This document shows positions 26,288 to 35,122 of a stretch of DNA of 64,000 nt, piece after piece. The translations under genes were made by a program, and so were the position numbers. The notes under the pieces are model-generated. The model was not told the origin of the DNA and made no database searches. It was given only the letters and a program-made list of their open reading frames with translations. Each line of letters starts with the position of its first letter. The first letter of the stretch is position 1. The stretch is from the NCBI RefSeq assembly GCF_016907955.1, contig NZ_JAFBCX010000001.1:1364001-1428000 (forward strand), written 5' to 3'. The stretch comes from Lentzea nigeriaca. Lineage in GTDB: Bacteria; Actinomycetota; Actinomycetes; Mycobacteriales; Pseudonocardiaceae.

Positions 26288-27826
26288 GTGAGTACGCAAC
26301 TTTTGGTCGGCGGCCGCATCTACGCACCGGATGCGACGGCCATGGCCGTCACGGACGGCGTCGTCGTGTGGATCGGACAGGACTCGGTGGGCCGTGCGCT
26401 GCACCCCGACGCCGAGGTCATCGAGCTGCACGGTGCCTTCGTCGCGCCCGCGTTCGTCGACGCCCATGTGCACGCCACGAGTGCCGGCCTGCTGCTGACC
26501 GGCCTCGACCTGACCCGCACGTCCTCTGTGGAGGAACTGCTCCAGCAGGTCCGCGACGCCGAGGGCCCGCTCGTGTGGGGGCACGGGTGGGACGAGACGC
26601 GCTGGCAGGAGAACCGCCCGCCCACGCGCCAGGAGATCGACGACGCCGCCGCGGGCAAGACGGTCTACCTGTCGCGCATCGACGTGCACTCGGCCCTCGT
26701 CTCGTCGGATCTGATCACCGACGAGGCCCGCACGGCCGACGGCTTCTCGGTCGACGGTCCTCTCTCGCGTGCCTCCCACCACCACGTGCGCGCCACGGCC
26801 AAAGCCGCCATCACGCCCGAACAACGTCAAGCTGCGCAACGAGCGTTCCTGCGCCACGCCGCGTCGATGGGCATCGCGTCGGTGCACGAGTGCGCGGGCC
26901 CGGACATCTCCGGCGAGGACGACCTTCGCGAGCTCCTCGCCCATACCGAGGGCCCTGAGGTCGTGGCCTACTGGGGTGCCCACGACCTGCCGTCGGTGCA
27001 GGTCCGCGGCCTGGCGGGTGACCACTTCGTCGACGGCGCTCTCGGCTCCCGCACCGCCGCGCTGACCGAGCCCTACGCCGACGCCGACACGTCCGGCGCG
27101 CTCTACCTGGACGGTCAGCAGATCGCCGACCACCTGATCAAGTGCACCGAACTGGGCGTGCAGGCGGGCTTCCACGTGATCGGCGACGCCGCCATGGCCG
27201 CCGTGATCGAGGGCTTCGAGATCGCCGAGAAGGCGCTCGGCACGCCCGCTCTCGCGAGTGCCCGGCACCGCCTCGAACACGTCGAGATGGTCACCGCCGA
27301 GCAGGCCCGGAAACTGGCCGGGTGGGGTGTCATCGCCTCGGTGCAGCCTCTCTTCGACGCGGAGTGGGGCGGTCCCACCGGGATGTACGCCCAGCGCCTC
27401 GGGGCGGAGCGCGGAGTGGGGCTCAACCCCTTTTCCCGCCTGGCCGCCGCGGGTGTCGTGCTGGCGTTCGGCTCCGACACCCCGGTGACCGCCATCGACC
27501 CCTGGGCTGCCGTGCGCGCCGCGGTGCACCACCGCACCGAGGGCTTCGGCGTTTCGCCTCGCGCTGCCTTCACCGCCCACACGCGCGGTGGGTGGCGTGC
27601 CGCGGGCGTGGACGACGGGCTGACCGGCACGTTGCAGCCCGGCGCGCCCGCGACCTACGCGGTGTGGGAGACCGGCGACCTCGTCGTCGCGGGCTCCGAC
27701 TCGCGGGTACAGCGCTGGTCGCTCGACCCGCGTTCCGGTGTGCCCGGACTGCCTGATCTCACCGGTCCCGCGCCCGTCTGCGTGCGGACCGTGCTGAACG
27801 GCCGGACTATCTACGAGAGGAAGTGA
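26288..27826 (+). CDS. YtcJ-like amidohydrolase within lysine pathway operon
   Basis: 512 residues of the amidohydrolase 3 (YtcJ/imidazolonepropionase-related) group: APAFVDAHVHATSAG carries the HxH metal site, followed by GHGWDETRW, DGALGSRTAALTEPY, FHVIGDAAM, HRLEHVEM and FGSDTPVT, the last with the metal-binding Asp. The GTG start is 1 base after the kdd stop and the gene ends 3 bases before kamD, so it is an integral part of the operon. Classical lysine-fermentation operons have kce at about this place; this protein is not of the Kce (BKACE) family. It may hydrolyse a lactam or amide side product; that is inference. Confidence 0.88.
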   Translation: MSTQLLVGGRIYAPDATAMAVTDGVVVWIGQDSVGRALHPDAEVIELHGAFVAPAFVDAHVHATSAGLLLTGLDLTRTSSVEELLQQVRDAEGPLVWGHGWDETRWQENRPPTRQEIDDAAAGKTVYLSRIDVHSALVSSDLITDEARTADGFSVDGPLSRASHHHVRATAKAAITPEQRQAAQRAFLRHAASMGIASVHECAGPDISGEDDLRELLAHTEGPEVVAYWGAHDLPSVQVRGLAGDHFVDGALGSRTAALTEPYADADTSGALYLDGQQIADHLIKCTELGVQAGFHVIGDAAMAAVIEGFEIAEKALGTPALASARHRLEHVEMVTAEQARKLAGWGVIASVQPLFDAEWGGPTGMYAQRLGAERGVGLNPFSRLAAAGVVLAFGSDTPVTAIDPWAAVRAAVHHRTEGFGVSPRAAFTAHTRGGWRAAGVDDGLTGTLQPGAPATYAVWETGDLVVAGSDSRVQRWSLDPRSGVPGLPDLTGPAPVCVRTVLNGRTIYERK

Positions 27827-27829
27827 CTC

Positions 27830-29398
27830 ATGGCGTTGCTCGACCTCGACCCCAAGGTCGTCGCCACCGCGCGCGCACTCGCGGCGCGGGCGGCCGAACC
27901 GGTGGTGTCCATCGCGAAGGCGCACACCACCGTTGCCGTCGAGCGCGCCACACTTCGCCTGGCCGGCATCACCGGCGCGGACTCCACCCACCGCGCCGGT
28001 GACGTGCCGTGGGTCAACCGCGTGATCGACACGGTCCGCGAGCAGTGCGGGCTCGAGCACGGCGTGGTGCTCCCGGCGTTCCACGCGCTCCGCGAGAACA
28101 ACCTCGGCACCCTCACCGAACTCGCGGAAGCCACCGCGGCGGGCCAGATCCAGTTCAAGATCCCGGCCGGCAAAGAGCTGACCGCCGCGAAGAAGGCGGC
28201 CACGTCCGCCGTCGCCAAGGGCATCAGGACCGTCGACCGCAACCGGGCCCAGCGGGACAAGCTGATCACCAAGCTCGGCGACCCCGCCCAGCGCCCGTGG
28301 ATCTACCTGATCGTCGCGACGGGCGACATCGACGAAGACGTTGTGCAGGCCCAGAACGCGGCGCGCGCAGGTGCAGACATCATCGCCGTGATCCGCTCGA
28401 CCGGGCAGTCGCTCCTCGACTACGTGCCGGAAGGCGCCACGCACCACGGGTTCGCGGGCACCTACGCCACGCAGGAGAACTTCCGGATCATGCGGGCCGC
28501 GCTCGACGACGTGTCGAAGGAGGTCGGCCGGTACGTGCGGCTGACCAACTACGCCTCCGGCCTGTGCATGCCGGAAATCGCTGTCCTGGCCGGACTCCAG
28601 CGGCTCGACATGATGTTGAACGACTCGATGTACGGCATCCTGTTCCGCGACATCAACCCGATCCGCACGTTCGTCGACCAGCGCTTCTCCCGCCAGGTCC
28701 ACGCCCGCGCGGGCATCATCATCAACACCGGCGAGGACAACTACCTCACCACCGCGGACGCGGTCGAGGCCGCGCACACGGTCACGGTGAGCCAGCTCCT
28801 CAACGAGCACTTCGCCCACGAGGCGGGACTGCCCGACCACCTGCTGGGCCTCGGCCACGCCTTCGAGATCAACCCGAAGGTGCCCGACTCGTTCCGCCTC
28901 GAACTCGCCCACGCGCTGCTCGCGCGCGAGCTCTTCCCCGACGCGCCGCTGAAGTGGATGCCGCCGACCAAGCACATGACCGGCGACGTCTTCAACGGCT
29001 ACCTGCTGGACGGTTTCTTCAACCTCGCTGGTGTCCTGACAGGACAGTCCATTCTGCTCGTGGGCATGATGACGGAAGCCGTCGTGACGCCGTTCCTGTC
29101 CGACCGCGACCTCGCCTTGCAGAACGTCCGGTACGTGCTCAACGCGGCGGGCAGCCTCGCGGAGGACTTCCGTCCCGCACCGGACGGCCTCATCGTCAAG
29201 CGCGCGCACCAGGTGCTCGGCGAGGCCGTGGATCTCCTCGAGCGCATCGTGGACGACGGCCTGCTCAACGCGATCGCGGACGGCACGTTCGGCCTGATGA
29301 AGCGCCCCGCCGACCAGGGCAAGGGCGCGGACGGCGTCGTCGAGAAGGCCGACGGCTACTTCAACCCCGCGAGCGAGATGCTGGAGGCCGCGCGATGA
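27830..29398 (+). CDS. kamD: Lysine 5,6-aminomutase alpha subunit
   Basis: 522 residues, matching the large subunit of the adenosylcobalamin- and PLP-dependent aminomutase that converts L-beta-lysine (or D-lysine) to 3,5-diaminohexanoate (or 2,5-). Family landmarks are DVPWVNRVID, HALRENNLGTL, IKFKIPAG-type sequence, GTYATQENFRIMR, LTNYASGLCMPE, DMMLNDSMYGILFRDIN and PTKHMTGDVFNGYLLDGFFN. GAGAGGAAG precedes the ATG. It overlaps kamE by ATGA; both subunits form the active complex. The enzyme acts right after KamA in lysine breakdown. Confidence 0.95.
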   Translation: MALLDLDPKVVATARALAARAAEPVVSIAKAHTTVAVERATLRLAGITGADSTHRAGDVPWVNRVIDTVREQCGLEHGVVLPAFHALRENNLGTLTELAEATAAGQIQFKIPAGKELTAAKKAATSAVAKGIRTVDRNRAQRDKLITKLGDPAQRPWIYLIVATGDIDEDVVQAQNAARAGADIIAVIRSTGQSLLDYVPEGATHHGFAGTYATQENFRIMRAALDDVSKEVGRYVRLTNYASGLCMPEIAVLAGLQRLDMMLNDSMYGILFRDINPIRTFVDQRFSRQVHARAGIIINTGEDNYLTTADAVEAAHTVTVSQLLNEHFAHEAGLPDHLLGLGHAFEINPKVPDSFRLELAHALLARELFPDAPLKWMPPTKHMTGDVFNGYLLDGFFNLAGVLTGQSILLVGMMTEAVVTPFLSDRDLALQNVRYVLNAAGSLAEDFRPAPDGLIVKRAHQVLGEAVDLLERIVDDGLLNAIADGTFGLMKRPADQGKGADGVVEKADGYFNPASEMLEAAR

Positions 29399-30147
29399 GC
29401 GATCCCAAGAGGTACGTGCGGCCGTACGGTGACACCACCGGCGACGGCATGATCCAGACGTCGTTCACGCTGCCGATTCCCTTCGGCCCGAAGGCGGACG
29501 GCGCCGCGCAGCAGCTCGCGAACAAGATGGGCATGGACCCCGCGATGGTGGTTCACTCGCACCCGATCGGCGACGACTTCACGTTCTTCGTCGTCTACGG
29601 CTCGGTGAAGCACCTCGTGGACCTCGACGAGGTCAAGGTCGTCGAGCGCGAGTACCCGCTGCTGACCCCGGCCGAGGTCAACACCACGCTCAAGAAGGTG
29701 TTGCGGCGCAAGCTGGTCGTGGTCGGCGGCTGCATCGGCACGGACGCGCACACCGTCGGCATCGACGCGATCCTCAACATCAAGGGCTTCGCGGGCGAGA
29801 AGGGCCTGGAGTACTACCGTGAGCTGAAGGTCGTGAACCTCGGCGCGCAGGTGAGCGTGCCCGAGCTTGTTCGCCGCGCCCGCACCGAAAAAGCCGACGC
29901 CGTGCTGATCTCCCAGGTCGTCACCCAGCGGGACGCGCACATCCTGAACACGCAGGAGATGTCCGCGGCGTTCCGCGAGGCGATGGGGGACAAGCGCCCG
30001 CTGCTCGTGGCCGGCGGCCCGCGGTTCGATCCGCTGATGGCTGCGGAGCTGGGCGTGGATCGAGTGTTCTCCCGGGGCACCACTCCGGGTGAGGTCGCGA
30101 GCTACCTGGTGCACGCGATGCAGGAGAAGAAGGGGGTCGCCGCGTGA
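29395..30147 (+). CDS. kamE: Lysine 5,6-aminomutase beta subunit
   Basis: 250 residues; the cobalamin- and PLP-carrying small subunit. The B12 motif GTDAHTVG has the cobalt-ligating His119, and Lys130 in [10 protein letters not shown] lies 11 residues after it, the same spacing as the cobalamin His and PLP-binding Lys of the clostridial enzyme. The C-terminal Rossmann part continues with [12 protein letters not shown] and VAGGPRFDP (the S-x-L/GG parts of B12 domains). Start and stop both overlap neighbours (ATGA with kamD, GTGA with kal), so subunit amounts are likely coupled. Confidence 0.95.
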   Translation: MSDPKRYVRPYGDTTGDGMIQTSFTLPIPFGPKADGAAQQLANKMGMDPAMVVHSHPIGDDFTFFVVYGSVKHLVDLDEVKVVEREYPLLTPAEVNTTLKKVLRRKLVVVGGCIGTDAHTVGIDAILNIKGFAGEKGLEYYRELKVVNLGAQVSVPELVRRARTEKADAVLISQVVTQRDAHILNTQEMSAAFREAMGDKRPLLVAGGPRFDPLMAAELGVDRVFSRGTTPGEVASYLVHAMQEKKGVAA

Positions 30148-30542
30148 GCGGGGCTTTGGTCGAAGGCTTTTCGGTGACGCACCGGCGTTACGTTCCGCAC
30201 TCGCACGCGCACTACGGCGGCAACCTCGTCGACGGCGCGTACGGGCTCGGCATGTTCGGTGACGTCGCCACCGAACTGCTCATCCACACGGACTCCGACG
30301 AGGGGTTGTTCGCGGGATACAGCTCCGTCGAGTTCGCGGCGCCGATCCAGGCCGGTGACGTCATCGAGGCCACGGCAACGTTGGTGCGCATCGGAAAGCG
30401 GTCGCGTGAGATCGAGTTCGAGGCGCGCGTGGTGTGCCGTTCGGCGCCCGATCGCGGGCCTTCGGCGGCGGACGTGCTCGCTGAGCCGATCGTCGTAACG
30501 CGCGCTCGCGGCACGGTCGTCGCTCCGAAATCCGCAGAATAA
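30144..30542 (+). CDS. kal: 3-aminobutyryl-CoA ammonia-lyase
   Basis: 132 residues with a hotdog fold: [27 protein letters not shown] and [25 protein letters not shown] match Kal enzymes, which eliminate ammonia from L-3-aminobutyryl-CoA to crotonyl-CoA, the last specific step of lysine fermentation. Its GTG overlaps the kamE stop. The preceding step (Kce, making 3-aminobutyryl-CoA from 3-keto-5-aminohexanoate and acetyl-CoA) is not encoded in this window. It is the last gene of the operon; a 58-base gap separates the DUF4331 gene. Confidence 0.9.
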   Translation: MSGALVEGFSVTHRRYVPHSHAHYGGNLVDGAYGLGMFGDVATELLIHTDSDEGLFAGYSSVEFAAPIQAGDVIEATATLVRIGKRSREIEFEARVVCRSAPDRGPSAADVLAEPIVVTRARGTVVAPKSAE

Positions 30543-30600
30543 GTTCGAACCGGCAGGCGTCCTGCTTCCGAATCCCCGGCCGTGGGAAGGGAGCAGGACA

Positions 30601-32010
30601 ATGCCAACTAGCAACAAGAAGCGATTACGGCGCGGTGCGATCGCCGCGGCCGTGGCCGCGGCAGCCGCTGCGATACCGGCGGCGGAGGCCTCCAGCCACC
30701 GCGAGGCACCACTGATCGCGGCGGACCCGGCGGTGGACAACACCGACGTCTACGCCTTCACCAGTCCCGACAAGCCCGACACCGTCACGCTCATCGCGAA
30801 CTGGTTCGGGTTGCAGGAACCCAACGGTGGCCCCAACTTCTACCCGTGGGCCACGGATGCTCGTTACGACATCAACATCGACGCCGACGGCGACGCGGTG
30901 CCGGACAAGACGTTCCGGTTCACGTTCACCACCGACGACCGGCGCGGCAAGAACACCTTCCTCTACAACAACGGACCCGTCACCTCGATCAACGACGAGA
31001 ACCTGTTGTTCCGGCAGAACTACGACCTGGAGCTCATCGAGCCGGGCAAGACCACCCAGCTGGTGAAGGGCGGACGGGCGGCGCCGTCCAACACCGGACC
31101 CGCGTCGTTCCCGAACTTCGCGGCGATCCGCGACCAGGCGACCGTGAAGATCCCGGGCGGGGGCCAGGTCTACACCGGACCGTCGGAGGACTCGTTCTTC
31201 CTGGATCTGCGGGTGTTCGACCTGCTCTACGGCGGAAACCTGAAGGAGGTCAACCAGGACACCCTGATGGGCTACAACGTCAACACCATCGCCCTTCAGG
31301 TGCCCAAGACGATGCTGGCGCTCAAGGGCGACCCGCAACGCAACCCCGTGATCGGCGTGTGGAGCGACACCGAGCGCCGCACGCTGAAGCTCGACCCCGG
31401 CAAGGCGACCCCGCAGGGACCGTTCGTGCAGGTGTCGCGGCTGGGCAACCCGCTGGTGAACGAGGTCGTGTCGTCGGCGGCCATCAAGGACGCGTTCAAC
31501 GGGCTCGAACCCGTCGGTGACGCGAAGGTCCAGGCGTTGCTGGACCGGGTGAACGACCCGGAGCTGGCACGGCTGATCCAGGCGATCTACGGCATTCCGG
31601 CGCCGAAGACGCCACGGGCCGACCTGGTGGAGATCTTCCTGACCGGGATCACCACGAAGGCGGGCGGCCCGATCAAGGCCGATCTCAACTCGCAGCTGAA
31701 CAACGCCGACGTGGACCCGAAGAAGTTCGCGCCTTCGGAGATGTTGCGGCTCAACATGTCCACGCCGGTCTCGAAGAACCCGCACCGGCTCGGCGTCCTC
31801 GGCGGTGACCTCCAGGGGTTCCCGAACGGCCGCAGGCTCGCCGACGACGTGGTGGACATCGAGATCCAGGCCGTCGTGGGCGCGGCGCAGACCGGCAAGC
31901 TCGTGCCGGCGCTCGCCAAGGGCGACCGGGTGAACGCCAACGACGTTCGCTTCGGTGACAAGTTCCCGTACGTCGGACTGCCGAGCAACCGGGCGGTCAA
32001 CTCCAACTGA
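30601..32010 (+). CDS. DUF4331 secreted protein
   Basis: 469 residues. A signal sequence (basic KKRLRRG, then an Ala-rich stretch ending PAAEA) precedes SSHREAPLIAADPAVDNTDVYAF, the hallmark of DUF4331. The rest shows the family's repeated segments such as DGDAVPDKTFRFTFT and ADDVVDIEIQAVVG. These exported proteins have no proven function. AAGGGAGCAGGACA precedes the ATG. It begins a compact cluster with a TPR lipoprotein and an RcnA-like membrane protein, a combination found in other bacteria and suggestive of a metal-related role. Confidence 0.92.
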   Translation: MPTSNKKRLRRGAIAAAVAAAAAAIPAAEASSHREAPLIAADPAVDNTDVYAFTSPDKPDTVTLIANWFGLQEPNGGPNFYPWATDARYDINIDADGDAVPDKTFRFTFTTDDRRGKNTFLYNNGPVTSINDENLLFRQNYDLELIEPGKTTQLVKGGRAAPSNTGPASFPNFAAIRDQATVKIPGGGQVYTGPSEDSFFLDLRVFDLLYGGNLKEVNQDTLMGYNVNTIALQVPKTMLALKGDPQRNPVIGVWSDTERRTLKLDPGKATPQGPFVQVSRLGNPLVNEVVSSAAIKDAFNGLEPVGDAKVQALLDRVNDPELARLIQAIYGIPAPKTPRADLVEIFLTGITTKAGGPIKADLNSQLNNADVDPKKFAPSEMLRLNMSTPVSKNPHRLGVLGGDLQGFPNGRRLADDVVDIEIQAVVGAAQTGKLVPALAKGDRVNANDVRFGDKFPYVGLPSNRAVNSN

Positions 32011-32025
32011 GTGAGGGTGCCTGAC

Positions 32026-33057
32026 ATGTGGAAACCCATTCCGCTGCTGGCAGCCGTGCTCGCCGTTGCCGCCTGCGCCTCCCCGCAGGCGGCAACACCC
32101 GCCGCCACGCAGACCTCTTCCTTGCAGCACAACGCCGAATCCTTGCAGGCCAAGCTCCGCCGAACCCCGCAGGACGCCGCCGCCTGGGCCCAGCTCGGTG
32201 CCACGCACGTCGAGCTCGCCCGCGTCACGTTCGACCCCCAGCACTACTCGCGTGCCGAACGCGCGCTGACCGAGTCGTTGCGCCTCAAGCCGGAGGGCAA
32301 CGGTGAGGCGTTCATCGGCCGTGGCGCGCTGGCCAATGCGCGACACGACTTCGCTTCGGCACGCGACTGGGGGCAGCGCGCCGTGGTGGCACTTCCGGAC
32401 TCCGCTCAGGCTCAGGGCGTTCTGGTCGACGCGCTGACGCAGCTCGGCGACGACGCCGGTGCTTCCGTTGCGCTGCAACGCATGCTGGACCTCCGGCCGG
32501 GCGTCGCCTCCTTCACCCGCGCCGCCTACCACTTCGAGCTGCACGGTCGTCTCGACGAGGCGCGTGGGGCGTTGGAACGGGCGCTGGAGTCCGCTTCTTC
32601 GCCGGAGGAGGCCGAGTTCTGCCGCTTCCACCTGGACGAGCTGAAGGGACGGACCGACGCGGAGGCGCTGGAGACCTACCGCGGACTTGTGGCGAAGGCG
32701 CCGTCGCCGGAGTACCTGGTGAAGTACGGCAGAGCTCTCGACAAGGCGGGCAAGCCGGAGGAAGCGAGGGCGCAGTACGACTTCGCGCTCCGGCAGCTGC
32801 GTGCTCTCGGCGGGGACGATCTCACGGCCGCGTTGATCGCCGCCGATCACGGTGACCCGGCGGAGGCGTTGGGGTTCGCCGAGAAGGAGTGGGCGAAGCG
32901 GCAGAGCGTCTTCACGGCGGACGCGATGGCGTGGGCTCTGCACGTCAACAAGCGGTTCGCGGAAGCGCTGCCGTACTCGGACAGGGCGGTCGCGCTCGGG
33001 TGGCGGGACCCGGAGGTCCTGCGGCACCGTGCGGCGATTCTGGGGAGTCTGCGATGA
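32026..33057 (+). CDS. TPR-containing lipoprotein
   Basis: 343 residues. A lipoprotein signal (WKPIPLLAAVLAVAAC, lipobox Cys near residue 17) is followed by about eight tetratricopeptide-like helix pairs, for example AWAQLGATHVELARVTFDPQ and PDSAQAQGVLVDALTQLGDD. I chose ATG 32026 because GAGGG lies 8 bases upstream; a GTG at 32011 is possible. It overlaps the next membrane protein by ATGA and follows DUF4331 by 15 bases, so the three probably act together at the outside of the membrane as a binding scaffold. Confidence 0.85.
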   Translation: MWKPIPLLAAVLAVAACASPQAATPAATQTSSLQHNAESLQAKLRRTPQDAAAWAQLGATHVELARVTFDPQHYSRAERALTESLRLKPEGNGEAFIGRGALANARHDFASARDWGQRAVVALPDSAQAQGVLVDALTQLGDDAGASVALQRMLDLRPGVASFTRAAYHFELHGRLDEARGALERALESASSPEEAEFCRFHLDELKGRTDAEALETYRGLVAKAPSPEYLVKYGRALDKAGKPEEARAQYDFALRQLRALGGDDLTAALIAADHGDPAEALGFAEKEWAKRQSVFTADAMAWALHVNKRFAEALPYSDRAVALGWRDPEVLRHRAAILGSLR

Positions 33058-34370
33058 GGCTGTTCTTGTTGGTGTTGTTCGGGATGCTGCTGATGGGCGG
33101 AGTCGCGCAGGCACACCCGTTGAGCAACCTCAGCGTGAACCACTACGACGGCCTGCGGGTGTTTCCCGACCGGATCGAGCTGCGGTCCGTTGTGGACAGT
33201 GCGGAGATCCCCACCCTGCAGGACCGCGACTTCGTCGACGCGCGCAAGCGGTGCGCGGAGCGCGCGAAGTCGCTGGACGCCATGGCCGGCGAACGGAAGC
33301 TCCAGTTCGAGGTGCGCGACGCCGACGTCGTGCGCCCGCCGGGCGAGGCCGGTCTGCCGACCATGCGTCTGACGTGCGAATACACGGCTGTCCTGCCGGT
33401 GAGTGGCGAGGTCGAGGTGGCGTTCAGCGACTCCTACCTCGGCGGGAAACCGGGCTGGCGCGAGATCACCGTCGTCGGGGTCGACGTCGCGGTGTCGGGT
33501 GCGCCGGCGGAGTCGATCACGGACGAACTGCGGACGTACCCGCAGGACCTGCTGTCGTCGCCGCTGGACGTGCGGGCGGTGCGGTTCGTCGCAGAACCAG
33601 GTGAGGGAACCCTTGTCGCCGCGCCCGGAGCGTTGGGAGAGGCCACGAAGGCGGCCGTCGGCCTGGTGGGTGATCTCACCCCGGTGGTCGGGATCGGTGC
33701 GGTCCTGCTGTCTCTGGTGCTGGGCGCGTCACATGCCGCGCTGCCCGGCCACGGCAAGACCGTGATGGCCGCCTATCTGGCGGGTTCGAGGGGAACCCGC
33801 CGCGACGCACTCCTCGTGGGCGCCACGGTCACCATCACCCACACGGCGGGGGTCTTGGTGCTGGGGTTGCTGCTCAGCGTGTCCAGCGTGATCGCCGGCG
33901 AGTCGGTTCTGCGCTGGCTCGGCGTGGCGAGCGGTCTGCTGGTCGCGGTGATCGGAGGGGTGCTGCTCCGCTCGGCGGTGCGGTCCCGTGGTCGTGAGCG
34001 TGCCCAGAAAGGACACGTACACGACCACGGGCATGGTCACGGACACGGCCATGGTCATGGGCACCGCCGGGCGGGGCTCGTCGGGATGGGAGTGGCGGGC
34101 GGCCTGGTGCCGTCTCCCTCCGCCCTGGTGGTGCTGCTGGGCGCGATCGCGTTGGGCCGCACCTGGTTCGGCGTGGTCCTGGTGGTGGCGTACGGCCTCG
34201 GCATGGCGGCGACGCTGACTGCCGCCGGGCTGCTGCTGGTCTCGCTGCGGGACCGCTTCGGGCCGCGCCTGGCCCGCTTGCGCAGGTACGCGGACCTCAC
34301 GCCGCTGGGCACGGCGGCGCTGGTGATGCTCGTCGGAGTCGGTCTGGCCACGCGTGCGCTGGCCGGTTAG
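33054..34370 (+). CDS. Nickel/cobalt exporter-like (RcnA family) membrane protein
   Basis: 438 residues. A signal peptide (MRLFLLVLFGMLLMGGVAQA) and an exported domain of about 180 residues (HPLSNLSVNHYDGLRV) precede six membrane segments with the NicO/RcnA signature LGASHAALPGHGKTVMAAYLAGSRG. A His-rich loop (HVHDHGHGHGHGHG, near residues 321-338) separates the halves, a probable metal-binding site. Related proteins export Ni2+ or Co2+, or act in periplasmic metal handling. It is translationally coupled to the TPR lipoprotein. Confidence 0.9.
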   Translation: MRLFLLVLFGMLLMGGVAQAHPLSNLSVNHYDGLRVFPDRIELRSVVDSAEIPTLQDRDFVDARKRCAERAKSLDAMAGERKLQFEVRDADVVRPPGEAGLPTMRLTCEYTAVLPVSGEVEVAFSDSYLGGKPGWREITVVGVDVAVSGAPAESITDELRTYPQDLLSSPLDVRAVRFVAEPGEGTLVAAPGALGEATKAAVGLVGDLTPVVGIGAVLLSLVLGASHAALPGHGKTVMAAYLAGSRGTRRDALLVGATVTITHTAGVLVLGLLLSVSSVIAGESVLRWLGVASGLLVAVIGGVLLRSAVRSRGRERAQKGHVHDHGHGHGHGHGHGHRRAGLVGMGVAGGLVPSPSALVVLLGAIALGRTWFGVVLVVAYGLGMAATLTAAGLLLVSLRDRFGPRLARLRRYADLTPLGTAALVMLVGVGLATRALAG

Positions 34371-34387
34371 TTCTCGGAGAGGAAGTC

Positions 34388-34693
34388 ATGAAGAAGCTCA
34401 TCGTTCTGGCGGCGCTCGCAGCGGCCGCGTGCTCGGCGGAACCCGCGGTTACCGCTCAGTTCGACGACGAACAGCAGTCCGACATCTCCTGCATGAAGCA
34501 CCAGGAGCAGACACCGGGGGAGGAGTACTTCGACGAAGGTAATTGGGACACCGTCGTCTCGTTATCCATCTTGCGCTACTACACCTCCAACGGCACAAAG
34601 CCCTACTGCGACGGCAAAGCAGCGACCGACGCCGACCAGGGCTGGCGCAAGCTCTACGTGCAGATGGGGGCGGACCAGACCAATATTCGCTGA
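34388..34693 (+). CDS. Small lipoprotein
   Basis: 101 residues: MKKLIVLAALAAAACSAE is a lipoprotein signal with the lipid-modified Cys at about residue 15. The mature part has two further Cys (ISCMK and PYCDG) and ends AADQTNIR-like. GAGAGGAAGTC precedes the ATG. It lies 17 bases after the RcnA-like gene and probably belongs to the same transcript. No known domain is recognised. Confidence 0.75.
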   Translation: MKKLIVLAALAAAACSAEPAVTAQFDDEQQSDISCMKHQEQTPGEEYFDEGNWDTVVSLSILRYYTSNGTKPYCDGKAATDADQGWRKLYVQMGADQTNIR

Positions 34694-34768
34694 ATCGACC
34701 GCAACCTCCGCCGCGTTCCTCCGTTGGTCAATACAGAGGTAGTTACATGCCGGGGAGGATGGGGCGCA

Positions 34769-35122
34769 GTGAAGATCGACCACCACGGGGACACACCTCC
34801 GTACGAACAGGTTCGGGTGCACTACGCGCACGCGATCTCGAACCGCGAACTGCCGGTGGGCGCCAAACTGCCCACCGTGCGCGCGCTGGCGAAAGACCTG
34901 GGCCTGGCGGTCAACACGGTGGCCCGCGCCTACCGCGAGCTGGAGGAGGCAGGCCTCGTCGAAACGAGGGGCCGCGCGGGCACCGTGGTGAGCGCGAACG
35001 GTGACAACAACCGTGAGCGAGTGCGTGTGGCGGCGGCCCAGTACGCGACGATGTCCGCGGAGCTGGGCCTCGCGCCACAGGAAGCCATGGACATCGTGCG
35101 GGCGGCGTTACTGCGGGCCTGA
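34769..35122 (+). CDS. GntR-family regulator (YtrA-like)
   Basis: 117 residues, the short YtrA type: a winged helix (PPYEQVRVHYAHAISNRELPVGAKLPTVRALAKDLGLAVNTVARAYRELEEAGLVETRG) and only a brief C-terminal helical tail. No effector domain is present; such regulators often control adjacent transporters. The start is a GTG 10 bases after GGAGG at 34754-34758. It ends 15 bases inside the convergent methyltransferase gene. It may control the metal/DUF4331 cluster upstream or act elsewhere. (HTH spans about residues 10-70.). Confidence 0.88.
   Translation: MKIDHHGDTPPYEQVRVHYAHAISNRELPVGAKLPTVRALAKDLGLAVNTVARAYRELEEAGLVETRGRAGTVVSANGDNNRERVRVAAAQYATMSAELGLAPQEAMDIVRAALLRA

Noticed and set aside
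26132-29209. 1025-residue minus-strand frame across the amidohydrolase and kamD
   Set aside because: Low-complexity Val/Gly/Arg-rich shadow of strongly conserved plus-strand genes.
30625-33114. 829-residue minus-strand frame across DUF4331 and TPR genes
   Set aside because: Shadow frame spanning two plus-strand genes with proper signal peptides and start sites.
34020-34066. Short tandem GGTCATGGACACGG-like repeats
   Set aside because: They encode the His/Gly loop of the RcnA-like transporter and need no separate explanation.
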